A stretch of DNA of 64,000 nt from Mesorhizobium sp. M8A.F.Ca.ET.218.01.1.1. GTDB taxonomy: Bacteria; Pseudomonadota; Alphaproteobacteria; Rhizobiales; Rhizobiaceae. A program made the translations under genes and the position numbers. Location: assembly GCF_004791165.1 (NCBI RefSeq), contig NZ_SRUZ01000004.1, positions 62,001-126,000 of the forward strand, in the 5' to 3' direction. Within the stretch, counting starts at the first letter, position 1. Every line of letters begins with the position of its first letter. Of this stretch, positions 56,970 through 64,000 are shown in pieces. The notes under the pieces are model-generated. The model saw nothing but the letters and a program-made list of their open reading frames with translations, did not search any database and was not told where the DNA came from.

Positions 56970-58346
56970 ATGAGCCAGAGAACCTGCCTGTCCGTCATCC
57001 TCGCCGCCGGCGAAGGCACGCGCATGAAGAGCGCGCTGCCGAAGGTGCTGCACCAGATCGCGGGGTTGCCGATGGTAGCTCATGTGGTGAAGGCGGCCGA
57101 GGCCGCTGGCGCCAGCGGCCAGGCGCTGGTCATCGGGCATGGCGCGGATGAGATGCGTAAGGCGGCGGCGAAATTTGCACCGAAGGCGGAGACCTTCGTT
57201 CAGGACAAACGCCTTGGCACGGCGCATGCCGTCCTCGCCGCTCGCGAAGCGATATCAAAGGGTTATGACGATGTCCTCGTCATGTTCGGTGATACGCCGC
57301 TGATCGATGCGGATGCCCTGACGGTGGCGCGACTGAAACTGGCTGAAGGTGCCGCTGTCGTGGTCATCGGTTTCCGACCGCCCAGCCCGACCGGCTATGG
57401 CCGGCTGATCGAAAAGGGAGGCAAGCTGATAGCGATCCGCGAGGAAAAGGATTGCTCCGAAGAAGAGAAGAAGATCGGCTTCTGCAATGCCGGCATGATG
57501 GCGGTGGCCGGCGCGCACGCGCTCAAACTGCTCGACGCCGTCGGGAACAAGAATGCCAAGGGCGAGTATTATCTCACCGATATCGTCGAGATCGCCAGTG
57601 CACAGGGCCTTGATGTCGTTGCCACCGAAGCCAGCTTCGAAAGTGCGCTGGGCATCAACAACCGCGCCGAACTGGCGCAAGCCGAAGCCATCTGGCAGGC
57701 GCGTCGGCGCCATGAGGCGATGCTGTCGGGCGTGACGCTGATTGCTCCGGAAACCGTCTATTTCTCGCACGATACCGAAATTGGCGCCGACACGATCGTC
57801 GAACCCAATGTCTGGTTTGGACCGGGTGTCAGGGTTGCCTCGGGCGCCAAGATCCATGCCTTCAGCCATATCGAGGGCGCCACCATTGCTTCCAATTGCG
57901 ATGTCGGGCCATTCGCACGGCTGCGGCCGGGCGCCGATCTCAAGCAGAAGTCCAAGGTCGGCAATTTTTGCGAGGTCAAGCAGGCCGTTATCGAGGAGGG
58001 CGCCAAGGTCAACCATTTGACCTATATCGGCGATGCCCGCGTCGGCGCCGGGGCCAATATCGGCGCCGGCACCATCACCTGCAACTATGACGGCTATTCG
58101 AAATTTTTCACCGACATCGGCGAGGGCGCCTTCATCGGCTCGAATTCCTCACTGGTGGCGCCGGTCACCATCGGCAAGGGCGGCTATATCGCCTCGGGCA
58201 GCGTCATCACAGAAAGCGTGCCCGACGATGCGCTGGCCTTCGGCCGCGCCCGCCAGAAGACGATTCCCGGCAAGGCCAAGGAATTGCGCGAACGGTTTGC
58301 TTCCGCAGCGGCGGCGAAGAAAAAGGCGGCTGGCGCCGACCATTAG
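56970..58346 (+). CDS. glmU: Bifunctional GlcNAc-1-phosphate uridyltransferase / glucosamine-1-phosphate acetyltransferase
   Basis: Makes UDP-GlcNAc for peptidoglycan and lipopolysaccharide. 458 residues. The N-terminal pyrophosphorylase has [20 protein letters not shown] (nucleotide loop), MFGDTPLI near 98 and GEYYLTDIV. The C-terminal left-handed beta-helix (about 245-440) has hexapeptide repeats and the acetyltransferase motif [20 protein letters not shown], then [12 protein letters not shown] 56970 (MSQRT) was chosen; ATG 56958 adds four residues and neither has a good ribosome site. It pairs functionally with glmS just downstream. Confidence 0.95.
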   Translation: MSQRTCLSVILAAGEGTRMKSALPKVLHQIAGLPMVAHVVKAAEAAGASGQALVIGHGADEMRKAAAKFAPKAETFVQDKRLGTAHAVLAAREAISKGYDDVLVMFGDTPLIDADALTVARLKLAEGAAVVVIGFRPPSPTGYGRLIEKGGKLIAIREEKDCSEEEKKIGFCNAGMMAVAGAHALKLLDAVGNKNAKGEYYLTDIVEIASAQGLDVVATEASFESALGINNRAELAQAEAIWQARRRHEAMLSGVTLIAPETVYFSHDTEIGADTIVEPNVWFGPGVRVASGAKIHAFSHIEGATIASNCDVGPFARLRPGADLKQKSKVGNFCEVKQAVIEEGAKVNHLTYIGDARVGAGANIGAGTITCNYDGYSKFFTDIGEGAFIGSNSSLVAPVTIGKGGYIASGSVITESVPDDALAFGRARQKTIPGKAKELRERFASAAAAKKKAAGADH

Positions 58347-58547
58347 CGATTGGTCGACGGGGCTGCTTTCTCGCCGAAGCAATCGAAAAACCGAGCGATT
58401 GCAGTAACCGGATTGCAAGGGCGGGCTGTCATGGTGCATGCCTGCAGAAGCGTCCGTTACACGGGACGAAATGCAATGTGACTTTCGCGGCAGGCCGGCC
58501 ACCCCTAAATAGCGCTGGTTTTCCATGGGCAATCGGGGACTGTCTGC

Positions 58548-60371
58548 ATGTGCGGTATCGTTGGAATCGTCGGCCACTCCCAGGTTGCGCCGCTTATCGT
58601 CGATGCGCTGAAGCGGCTCGAATATCGCGGCTATGACTCGGCAGGCGTCGCCACCATCGAAAAGGGCGTGCTCGGCCGCCGCCGCGCCGAAGGCAAGCTG
58701 GTCAACCTCGAACGCCGGCTCAAGGACGAGCCGCTCGACGGCATGATCGGTATCGGCCACACGCGCTGGGCGACCCACGGCGTGCCCAACGAGACCAACG
58801 CGCACCCGCATTTTTCCGACGGCGTCGCTATTGTCCACAACGGCATCATCGAGAATTTTGCCGAATTGCGCGACGAGCTGATCCGCGACGGCTATTCCTT
58901 CTCGTCGCAGACCGACACGGAGGTCGTTGCGCATCTGGTGGCGCGGGAGCTCGCCAAGGGGCTGAAGCCGGTCGAGGCCGCGCACAAGGCGCTGAAGCGG
59001 CTGGAAGGCGCTTTTGCGTTGGCCATCATGTTCAAGGGCGACGAGGACCTGATCGTCGGCGCCCGCAACGGCCCGCCACTGGCGGTCGGCCATGGCGATG
59101 GCGAGATGTTCTTGGGGTCCGACGCCATCGCGCTCGCTCCGTTCACCAACTCGATCACCTATCTCGAAGACGGCGACTGGGCGGTGGTGCGCCGCGACAG
59201 CGTCGCCATCTTCGACATCGACGGCAGACAAGTCGACCGCAGGCGCCAGCAGTCGCTGTCGACCAGCTTCATGGTCGACAAGGGCAACCGCCGCCATTTC
59301 ATGGAGAAGGAAATCCACGAGCAGCCCGAGGTGATCTCGCACACGCTGGCGCATTATGTCGATTTTGTCTCCGGCGTGTCCAAGCCGCTCGACCTGCCAT
59401 TCGATTTCGCCAAGATCGGCCGCTTGGCCATCTCCGCCTGTGGCACTGCCTATCTCGCCGGCCTTGTCGGTAAATACTGGTTCGAGCGCTATGCGAGACT
59501 CCCGGTCGATATCGATGTCGCATCGGAATTCCGTTACCGCGAGATGCCGCTGTCGGCGAACGATGCGGCCTTCTTCATCTCGCAGTCCGGTGAGACCGCC
59601 GATACGCTGGCCTCGCTGCGCTATTGCCGCAAGGCCGGCATGAAGATCGGCGCCGTCGTCAACGTGCGGGAATCGACCATGGCGCGCGAATCCGACGTGG
59701 TGCTGCCGACGCTCGCGGGGCCGGAGATCGGCGTCGCTTCGACCAAGGCTTTCACCTGTCAATTGTCGGTGCTCGCGTCGCTTGCCGTGCGCGCCGGCGT
59801 GGCGCGCGGGGCGATCTCGACGGAGCAAGAGAAGACGCTGGTGCGAGCGCTTTCGGAAGCACCGCGCTATGCCAACCAGGTGCTGAAGCTCGAAGAGCAG
59901 ATCGAACGGATCGCGCGCGAGCTGTCGCGCTACAAGGACGTGCTCTATCTCGGGCGCGACACCAATTTCCCGCTGGCCATGGAAGGCGCGCTGAAGCTCA
60001 AGGAAATCTCCTACATCCATGCCGAAGGCTATGCGGCGGGCGAGCTGAAGCACGGGCCTATCGCGCTGATCGACGAGAACATGCCGGTGATCGTGATTGC
60101 GCCACATGACCGCATCTTCGAAAAGACCGTGTCCAACATGCAGGAAGTGGCGGCGCGCGGCGGCAAGATCATCCTGATCACGGACAGCAAGGGCGCGGCA
60201 CAGGTGAGCGTCAAGACGATGGAGACGATCGTGCTGCCGGATGTGCCGGAAATCATCTCGCCGATCATCTATGCGCTGCCGATCCAGATGCTCGCCTATT
60301 TCGCCGCCGTGTTCATGGGCACCGACGTCGATCAGCCGCGCAATCTGGCGAAATCGGTGACGGTGGAATAG
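58548..60371 (+). CDS. glmS: Glutamine-fructose-6-phosphate aminotransferase (isomerizing)
   Basis: First enzyme of UDP-GlcNAc synthesis, 607 residues. Catalytic Cys2 in MCGIVGIVGH; glutaminase features GYDSAGVAT, GHTRWATHGVP and NAHPHF. Two SIS isomerase domains follow (about 285-430 and 455-595), with SQSGETADTLASLR, then EGALKLKEISYIHAEGYAAG, and the C-terminal DQPRNLAKSVTVE. A 201-base gap separates it from glmU. No glmS ribozyme is seen, as expected outside Firmicutes. Confidence 0.97.
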   Translation: MCGIVGIVGHSQVAPLIVDALKRLEYRGYDSAGVATIEKGVLGRRRAEGKLVNLERRLKDEPLDGMIGIGHTRWATHGVPNETNAHPHFSDGVAIVHNGIIENFAELRDELIRDGYSFSSQTDTEVVAHLVARELAKGLKPVEAAHKALKRLEGAFALAIMFKGDEDLIVGARNGPPLAVGHGDGEMFLGSDAIALAPFTNSITYLEDGDWAVVRRDSVAIFDIDGRQVDRRRQQSLSTSFMVDKGNRRHFMEKEIHEQPEVISHTLAHYVDFVSGVSKPLDLPFDFAKIGRLAISACGTAYLAGLVGKYWFERYARLPVDIDVASEFRYREMPLSANDAAFFISQSGETADTLASLRYCRKAGMKIGAVVNVRESTMARESDVVLPTLAGPEIGVASTKAFTCQLSVLASLAVRAGVARGAISTEQEKTLVRALSEAPRYANQVLKLEEQIERIARELSRYKDVLYLGRDTNFPLAMEGALKLKEISYIHAEGYAAGELKHGPIALIDENMPVIVIAPHDRIFEKTVSNMQEVAARGGKIILITDSKGAAQVSVKTMETIVLPDVPEIISPIIYALPIQMLAYFAAVFMGTDVDQPRNLAKSVTVE

Positions 60372-60464
60372 GCACTCTTAAACAGGCGCCTTTAAAAACT
60401 TCGCAGTTCCAAACCGTCTTCCGGTTCACTAATGTTGCGGCGCAATCCGCGCGCCCGGTGAACC

Positions 60465-61217
60465 ATGTCCGATGCTCCGAAGACCTCCGGCATGACCCGG
60501 CTGAGGAACTATTTCCTCACGGGCTTCGTCGTCTGCGCCCCACTGGCGATCACCGCCTATATCGCATGGTCGTTCATCGGCTGGGTCGATTCCTGGGTCA
60601 AACCCTATATCCCGGCGCGTTACAGCCCCGATACCTACCTGCCGTTCCCGGTTCCGGGGTTCGGGCTGATCGTCGCGCTGATCCTGATAACGCTGATCGG
60701 TTTTCTCGCCGCCAACATTGTCGGCCGCGCCATCGTCGGATTTGGCGAGCGCCTGCTTGGCCGCATGCCGCTGGTGCGCGGCATCTATGGCTCGCTGAAG
60801 CAGATTTTCGAGACCGTGCTGTCGAACAAGGGCGACATGTTCCGTCAGGTTGGGCTGGTCGAATATCCACGCAAGGGTGTGTGGTCGCTGGTGTTTGTCG
60901 CCAGCGAGAAGGAAACCGAGATCAATCAGAAGCTCGACCAGGAAGGCGATCCGCTGATCGCCGTGTTCATGCCGTGCACGCCGAACCCGACGACCGGTTT
61001 CCTGATGTATGTGCCCAAATCCGAAATCGTGCCGCTCGACATGACGATCGAGGACGGGGCCAAGCTGATCGTGTCGGCCGGGTTAGTGGCCCCTGAGGTA
61101 AAGACGAAATTGGTGACGCTGAACGGTGAGCCGATCAACGGAACCCTGGCCAATCCGCCGCTAGGCCCTCATCCGGCGCGCAGGAGCCGGACGGCCTCGT
61201 CGCGGCCAAACAAGTAG
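60465..61217 (+). CDS. DUF502 family membrane protein
   Basis: 250-residue protein with two N-terminal membrane segments (about 18-40 and 65-90). A soluble domain follows, typical of DUF502: PLVRGIYGSLKQIFETVL, then FMPCTPNPTTGFLMYVPKSE and SAGLVAPE. Function not established. The last 16 codons overlap the 3' end of convergent recG by 49 bases. The Arg/Ser-rich tail there is probably recruited sequence rather than conserved. Confidence 0.88.
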   Translation: MSDAPKTSGMTRLRNYFLTGFVVCAPLAITAYIAWSFIGWVDSWVKPYIPARYSPDTYLPFPVPGFGLIVALILITLIGFLAANIVGRAIVGFGERLLGRMPLVRGIYGSLKQIFETVLSNKGDMFRQVGLVEYPRKGVWSLVFVASEKETEINQKLDQEGDPLIAVFMPCTPNPTTGFLMYVPKSEIVPLDMTIEDGAKLIVSAGLVAPEVKTKLVTLNGEPINGTLANPPLGPHPARRSRTASSRPNK

Positions 61218-63277
61218 AGCAGGAGCCGCAGCGCCTCGCCGCGATCCGATTGCAGTTCGGGGTCGCGTGACAGGATCAGCCTGGCATCGTCTCGCGCGGC
61301 TTCGAGAAGGTCGGCATGCGCCTCGATCCGCGCCACCTGGAAACCCGGCGTGCCGGACTGGCGCGTGCCGAGCAATTCGCCTTCGCCGCGCAATTTCAGG
61401 TCCTCCTCGGCGATCAGGAAGCCATCCTCGGTCTCACGCATCACCGACAGCCGGCGTTTGGCGGTTTCGCCGAGCGGGTCCTTGTAGAGCAGCACGCAGG
61501 ATGACTTGATATCGCCGCGCCCGACCCGGCCGCGCAGCTGGTGCAATTGGGCGAGACCGAATCGCTCGGCATGCTCAATGACCATGATCGTGGCGTCAGG
61601 CACGTCGACGCCGACCTCGATGACCGTGGTGGCGATCAGGATGCGCGTCTCGCCCTGCTTGAAGGCGCGCATCGCCTCGTCCTTCTCGGCACCCTTCATG
61701 CGGCCATGGACAAGGCCGATGCGGTCGCCGAACAGCGGCTTCAGCGAGGCGAAACGATCCTCGGCCGACATCAGTTTTATCTCTTCGGACTCCTCGACCA
61801 GGGGACAGATCCAATAGATTTTCTGGCCATCCGCGACGGCATCGAGCATACGGCCGACCAGTTCGTCGAGCCGTTCGAGCGGCAGCGTGACGGTGCGGAT
61901 CGGCTGGCGGCCGGCTGGTTTTTCCGTCAGCTTCGACACATCCATGTCGCCGAAAGCGGTCAGCACCAGCGTGCGCGGGATGGGGGTCGCGGTCATCACC
62001 AGCATGTCTGGCGCGTCGCCCTTGGCGGTGATGGCAAGCCGCTGGTGGACGCCGAAGCGATGCTGCTCGTCGATGACGGCCAGGACCAGATCGTGGAAGC
62101 TGACCGTTTCCTGAAACAGCGCATGGGTGCCGACGACGATGTCGATTTCGCCGCTGGCGAGACCCGCCAGTGTTTCGACTCGCTCGCGGCCCTTTTCGCG
62201 GCCGGTCAGGATGGCGATGCGCAATCCGACCTTGGCGGCAAGCGGAGTGATCGTCGCCAGATGCTGGCGCGCCAGGATTTCGGTCGGCGCCATCAGCGCT
62301 CCCTGGCCGCCGGCCTCGACGGCGCGTGCCATGGCCAGGAGCGCCACGACCGTCTTGCCCGAGCCGACATCGCCTTGCAGCAGCCGCAGCATGCGCTCGG
62401 GGTCGGCGAGATCGGCGTTGATTTCGGCGAGCGCGAATTCCTGCGAGGGGGTAAGCGAATAGGGCAGGGCCGCACGCAGCTTCTCGACGATGCGGCCATC
62501 GCCGACGAGCGGTCGGCCTGACAGCCGTCGCACCTTTGCCCGCACCAGGGCCAGCGAAACCTGGCCGGCGAGCAATTCATCATAGGCGAGGCGGCGCCAT
62601 GCAGCCCCTTCGACCGCGACATCGATCGGGTCGGCGGGATAATGGATGCGGGTCAGCGCGTCGCCGAAGGACGCAAAGCTCTGGCGGCGCATGAAGGCAT
62701 CGTCCTGCCATTCCGGCAGGTCCGGCAGGCGGCCGAGCGCCTGGCCGATGGCACGGCGCAAAACCTTGCCGGACAGCCCCGCGGTCAGCGGATATACCGG
62801 TTCGACCAGCGGCAGGTTCTCGGCTTCATTGGCGAGTGCGATATGGTCGGGATGGACCATGGTCGGGCGCCCATTGAACCATTCCATGCGGCCTGACACC
62901 ACGACATGCTCGCCCACCGGCATCGCCTTTTCGAGATAGGCGGCATGGGCATGGAAGAAGGTCAGGCCGATTTCGCCGGTATCGTCATGGGCGTAGACCC
63001 GGTAGGGCACTGATTTGTTGCCGCGCGGCGGCGGCTGGTGGCGGTCTATGCGCAGCTCAAGCGTCACGATGGCGCCTTCGGCCGCGAGTGCGATGCCTGG
63101 CCGGTTGCGGCGGTCGATGACGGTGTGCGGCAGCACGAACAACAGATCGCCGGCACGCGCTGCGCGATCGCCGAGGTCGGCCGCCACGACCTTCTCGATC
63201 AACGCACCGACCTTCGGTCCGATGCCGGCAAGCGAAGTGATCGGGACAAACAGGGGATCGAGGATGGAAGGACGCAT
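61169..63277 (-). CDS. recG: ATP-dependent DNA helicase RecG
   Basis: Branch-migration helicase that rewinds stalled forks and Holliday junctions, 702 residues. An N-terminal wedge with OB-fold (about 60-170), Walker A GDVGSGKT near 300, the DExH-type box IDEQHRFGV near 400, helicase motif V TTVIEVGVDVPDAT near 575 and motif VI QLRGRVGRGDI near 600, and the RecG C-terminus GTRQSGTPGFQVA. It is convergent with, and overlaps, the DUF502 gene by 49 bases, and divergent from sdhE. Confidence 0.97.
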   Translation of the reverse strand: MRPSILDPLFVPITSLAGIGPKVGALIEKVVAADLGDRAARAGDLLFVLPHTVIDRRNRPGIALAAEGAIVTLELRIDRHQPPPRGNKSVPYRVYAHDDTGEIGLTFFHAHAAYLEKAMPVGEHVVVSGRMEWFNGRPTMVHPDHIALANEAENLPLVEPVYPLTAGLSGKVLRRAIGQALGRLPDLPEWQDDAFMRRQSFASFGDALTRIHYPADPIDVAVEGAAWRRLAYDELLAGQVSLALVRAKVRRLSGRPLVGDGRIVEKLRAALPYSLTPSQEFALAEINADLADPERMLRLLQGDVGSGKTVVALLAMARAVEAGGQGALMAPTEILARQHLATITPLAAKVGLRIAILTGREKGRERVETLAGLASGEIDIVVGTHALFQETVSFHDLVLAVIDEQHRFGVHQRLAITAKGDAPDMLVMTATPIPRTLVLTAFGDMDVSKLTEKPAGRQPIRTVTLPLERLDELVGRMLDAVADGQKIYWICPLVEESEEIKLMSAEDRFASLKPLFGDRIGLVHGRMKGAEKDEAMRAFKQGETRILIATTVIEVGVDVPDATIMVIEHAERFGLAQLHQLRGRVGRGDIKSSCVLLYKDPLGETAKRRLSVMRETEDGFLIAEEDLKLRGEGELLGTRQSGTPGFQVARIEAHADLLEAARDDARLILSRDPELQSDRGEALRLLLYLFGRDEAVRLLRAG

Positions 63278-63369
63278 GATGTCAGCTTATGTCGCGACGG
63301 CCGCAGCGCAAGGCTGACACCGCCCACTATCCACGCTATATGCGCCGCTTGAAGCGAGGATGCGGCACA

Positions 63370-63657
63370 ATGACCGGAACGAAACGATCAAGCGAGGGTC
63401 TGGACGCCCATCGCCGCAAGCTGTTGTTCCGCTCCTGGCATCGCGGCATGCGCGAGATGGACCTCATCCTCGGCACCTTCGCCGATGCCGAGATAGGCAC
63501 CTTGACCGCCGAGGAAATCGACCAATATGAGAGGCTCCTCGACATTTCCGACACCGAATTCCTGCCGCTGGTCACTGGCGAACGCCCGGTGCCGGCGGAG
63601 ATCGACTGTGCCGTCCTGCAAAAGATCCTGGCGTCCCGCCGGACCATGACTTTCTGA
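63370..63657 (+). CDS. sdhE: Succinate dehydrogenase assembly factor SdhE (DUF339/YgfY)
   Basis: 95-residue flavinylation factor for succinate dehydrogenase. RKLLFRSWHRGMREMDLILG near 16-35 contains the RGxxE-like region (RGMRE) with the conserved glutamate-rich helix, then LTAEEIDQYERLLDISD. Length and motif fit the family. It lies between divergent recG and mfd, an order I recall from other rhizobia. Confidence 0.92.
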   Translation: MTGTKRSSEGLDAHRRKLLFRSWHRGMREMDLILGTFADAEIGTLTAEEIDQYERLLDISDTEFLPLVTGERPVPAEIDCAVLQKILASRRTMTF

Positions 63658-63679
63658 ACACAAGACTTTCTAAACACAA

Positions 63680-63721
63680 GCAATTCCAGGAAAAGTGAAG
63701 CGGTTTTCCCATGGGAATTGC
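63680..63721. repeat. Dispersed palindromic repeat, GCAATTCC arms (compact copy)
   Basis: 42 bases starting GCAATTCCAGGAAAAGTGAA and ending CATGGGAATTGC. The ends are inverted repeats and the middle, AAAAGTGAAGCGGTTTT, is the shared family core. It lies 21 bases upstream of the mfd start. Same family as 48806-48873 (opposite orientation) and 35121-35140 (arms only). Confidence 0.78.
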
Positions 63722-63742
63722 GACAACCAAGACCGTGATTTG

Positions 63743-64000
63743 ATGGCTCTCATTCCTACCATTGGCTTGCCGAAGGGCCGCACCGGCCAGTTCATCGTCG
63801 ACGGTGTCGCCGATGGCTACGAGGCCTTCGCGCTGGTCCAGACGGCGCTCGAGATCGCACCCGACAAGCCGGTGCTGTTCGTGGCCCGCGACGGCCAGCG
63901 CCTGCCTTCCATCATCGAGGCGCTGTCCTTCGTCGCACCCGGCCTGCCCGTGCTGGAGCTGCCTGCCTGGGACTGCCTGCCATACGACCGTGTGTCGCCG
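63743..64000 (+). CDS. mfd: Transcription-repair coupling factor (partial, 3' end outside window)
   Basis: First 86 codons of Mfd, the ATP-dependent translocase that removes stalled RNA polymerase and recruits UvrABC. MALIPTIGLPKGRTGQFIVD opens the frame, and ALEIAPDKPVLFVARDGQRL with ELPAWDCLPYDRVSP matches the UvrB-homology domain start of Mfd, including the WDCLPYD sequence. The frame runs open through the right edge. The start follows a palindromic repeat. Confidence 0.92.
   Translation, partial: MALIPTIGLPKGRTGQFIVDGVADGYEAFALVQTALEIAPDKPVLFVARDGQRLPSIIEALSFVAPGLPVLELPAWDCLPYDRVSP

Noticed and set aside
58347..58547. glmS ribozyme or other leader element before glmS
   Set aside because: No conserved ribozyme core is visible, and that ribozyme is known from Firmicutes and relatives only.
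58149..60107. 652-codon open frame opposite glmS and the end of glmU
   Set aside because: Entirely antisense to two certain genes and low-complexity in character.

Overview
The window is high-GC DNA from a rhizobial alphaproteobacterium, most likely Mesorhizobium or a close Phyllobacteriaceae relative. The evidence is the divK-pleD pair, a GTTC-N7-GTTC LexA operator, short rhizobial palindromic repeats, a Ctp/Tad-type pilus locus and the character of the encoded proteins. Almost all of it is chromosomal housekeeping DNA. I see no prophage, transposase, CRISPR array, rRNA or tRNA.

Layout. 1-1.7 kb: 5' part of parE (minus strand, cut by the window edge). 1.9-9.2 kb: Flp/Tad pilus machine, cpaB-cpaC-small lipoprotein-cpaE-cpaF-tadB-tadC. 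It is followed by a secreted protein whose signal-peptide region is broken at a C8 run, a TadD-like TPR lipoprotein and a membrane diguanylate cyclase. 12-16.7 kb: glycine cleavage operon gcvT-gcvH-gcvP on the minus strand, behind a tandem glycine riboswitch. 16.9-21.3 kb: an unknown protein built from duplicated modules, then a minus-strand cytochrome b / Tat-exported Mo enzyme / acetyltransferase operon, a DUF1345 membrane protein and a UPF0178 protein. 21.3-23.1 kb: glutathione-dependent formaldehyde detoxification (gfa and class III alcohol dehydrogenase). 23.3-29 kb: biotin-dependent acyl-CoA carboxylase alpha subunit and dnaE. 29-36.1 kb: a K+-channel-like protein with a zinc ribbon, an EamA transporter, SOS-controlled dinB, acetyltransferase, exported proteins, a HAD phosphatase and DUF3572.

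36.3-38.1 kb: the cell-cycle and c-di-GMP pair divK-pleD. 38.1-46.6 kb: an accessory-looking block containing a terminated transcript of unknown content, a group A flavin monooxygenase, and a GntR / PLP lyase / sugar-type ABC transporter operon. 46.7-55.1 kb: minus-strand run rpmG, NIF3-insert-like protein, MFS transporter, Nudix, DUF983, rnr, topA. 55.4-64 kb: exported COG4315 protein, ccdA-like protein, glmU, glmS, DUF502, recG (minus), sdhE and the start of mfd.

Functional links. Two diguanylate cyclases (one near the pilus locus, PleD in the cell-cycle module) suggest c-di-GMP control of surface attachment. gcvTHP with its riboswitch is a self-contained glycine-sensing unit. gfa plus class III ADH, and glmU plus glmS, are metabolic pairs. 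recG, dinB, dnaE, topA, parE and mfd are scattered replication and repair genes. A family of short palindromes (arms GCAATTCC/GGAATTGC or a GCATGTCG variant) occurs at four intergenic positions. No single spectacular new system is evident. The best leads are the C8 frameshift, the palindrome family, the module-duplicated protein, the zinc-ribbon channel, the Tat-lipoprotein Mo enzyme operon, the GntR-lyase-ABC operon and the terminated transcript after pleD.
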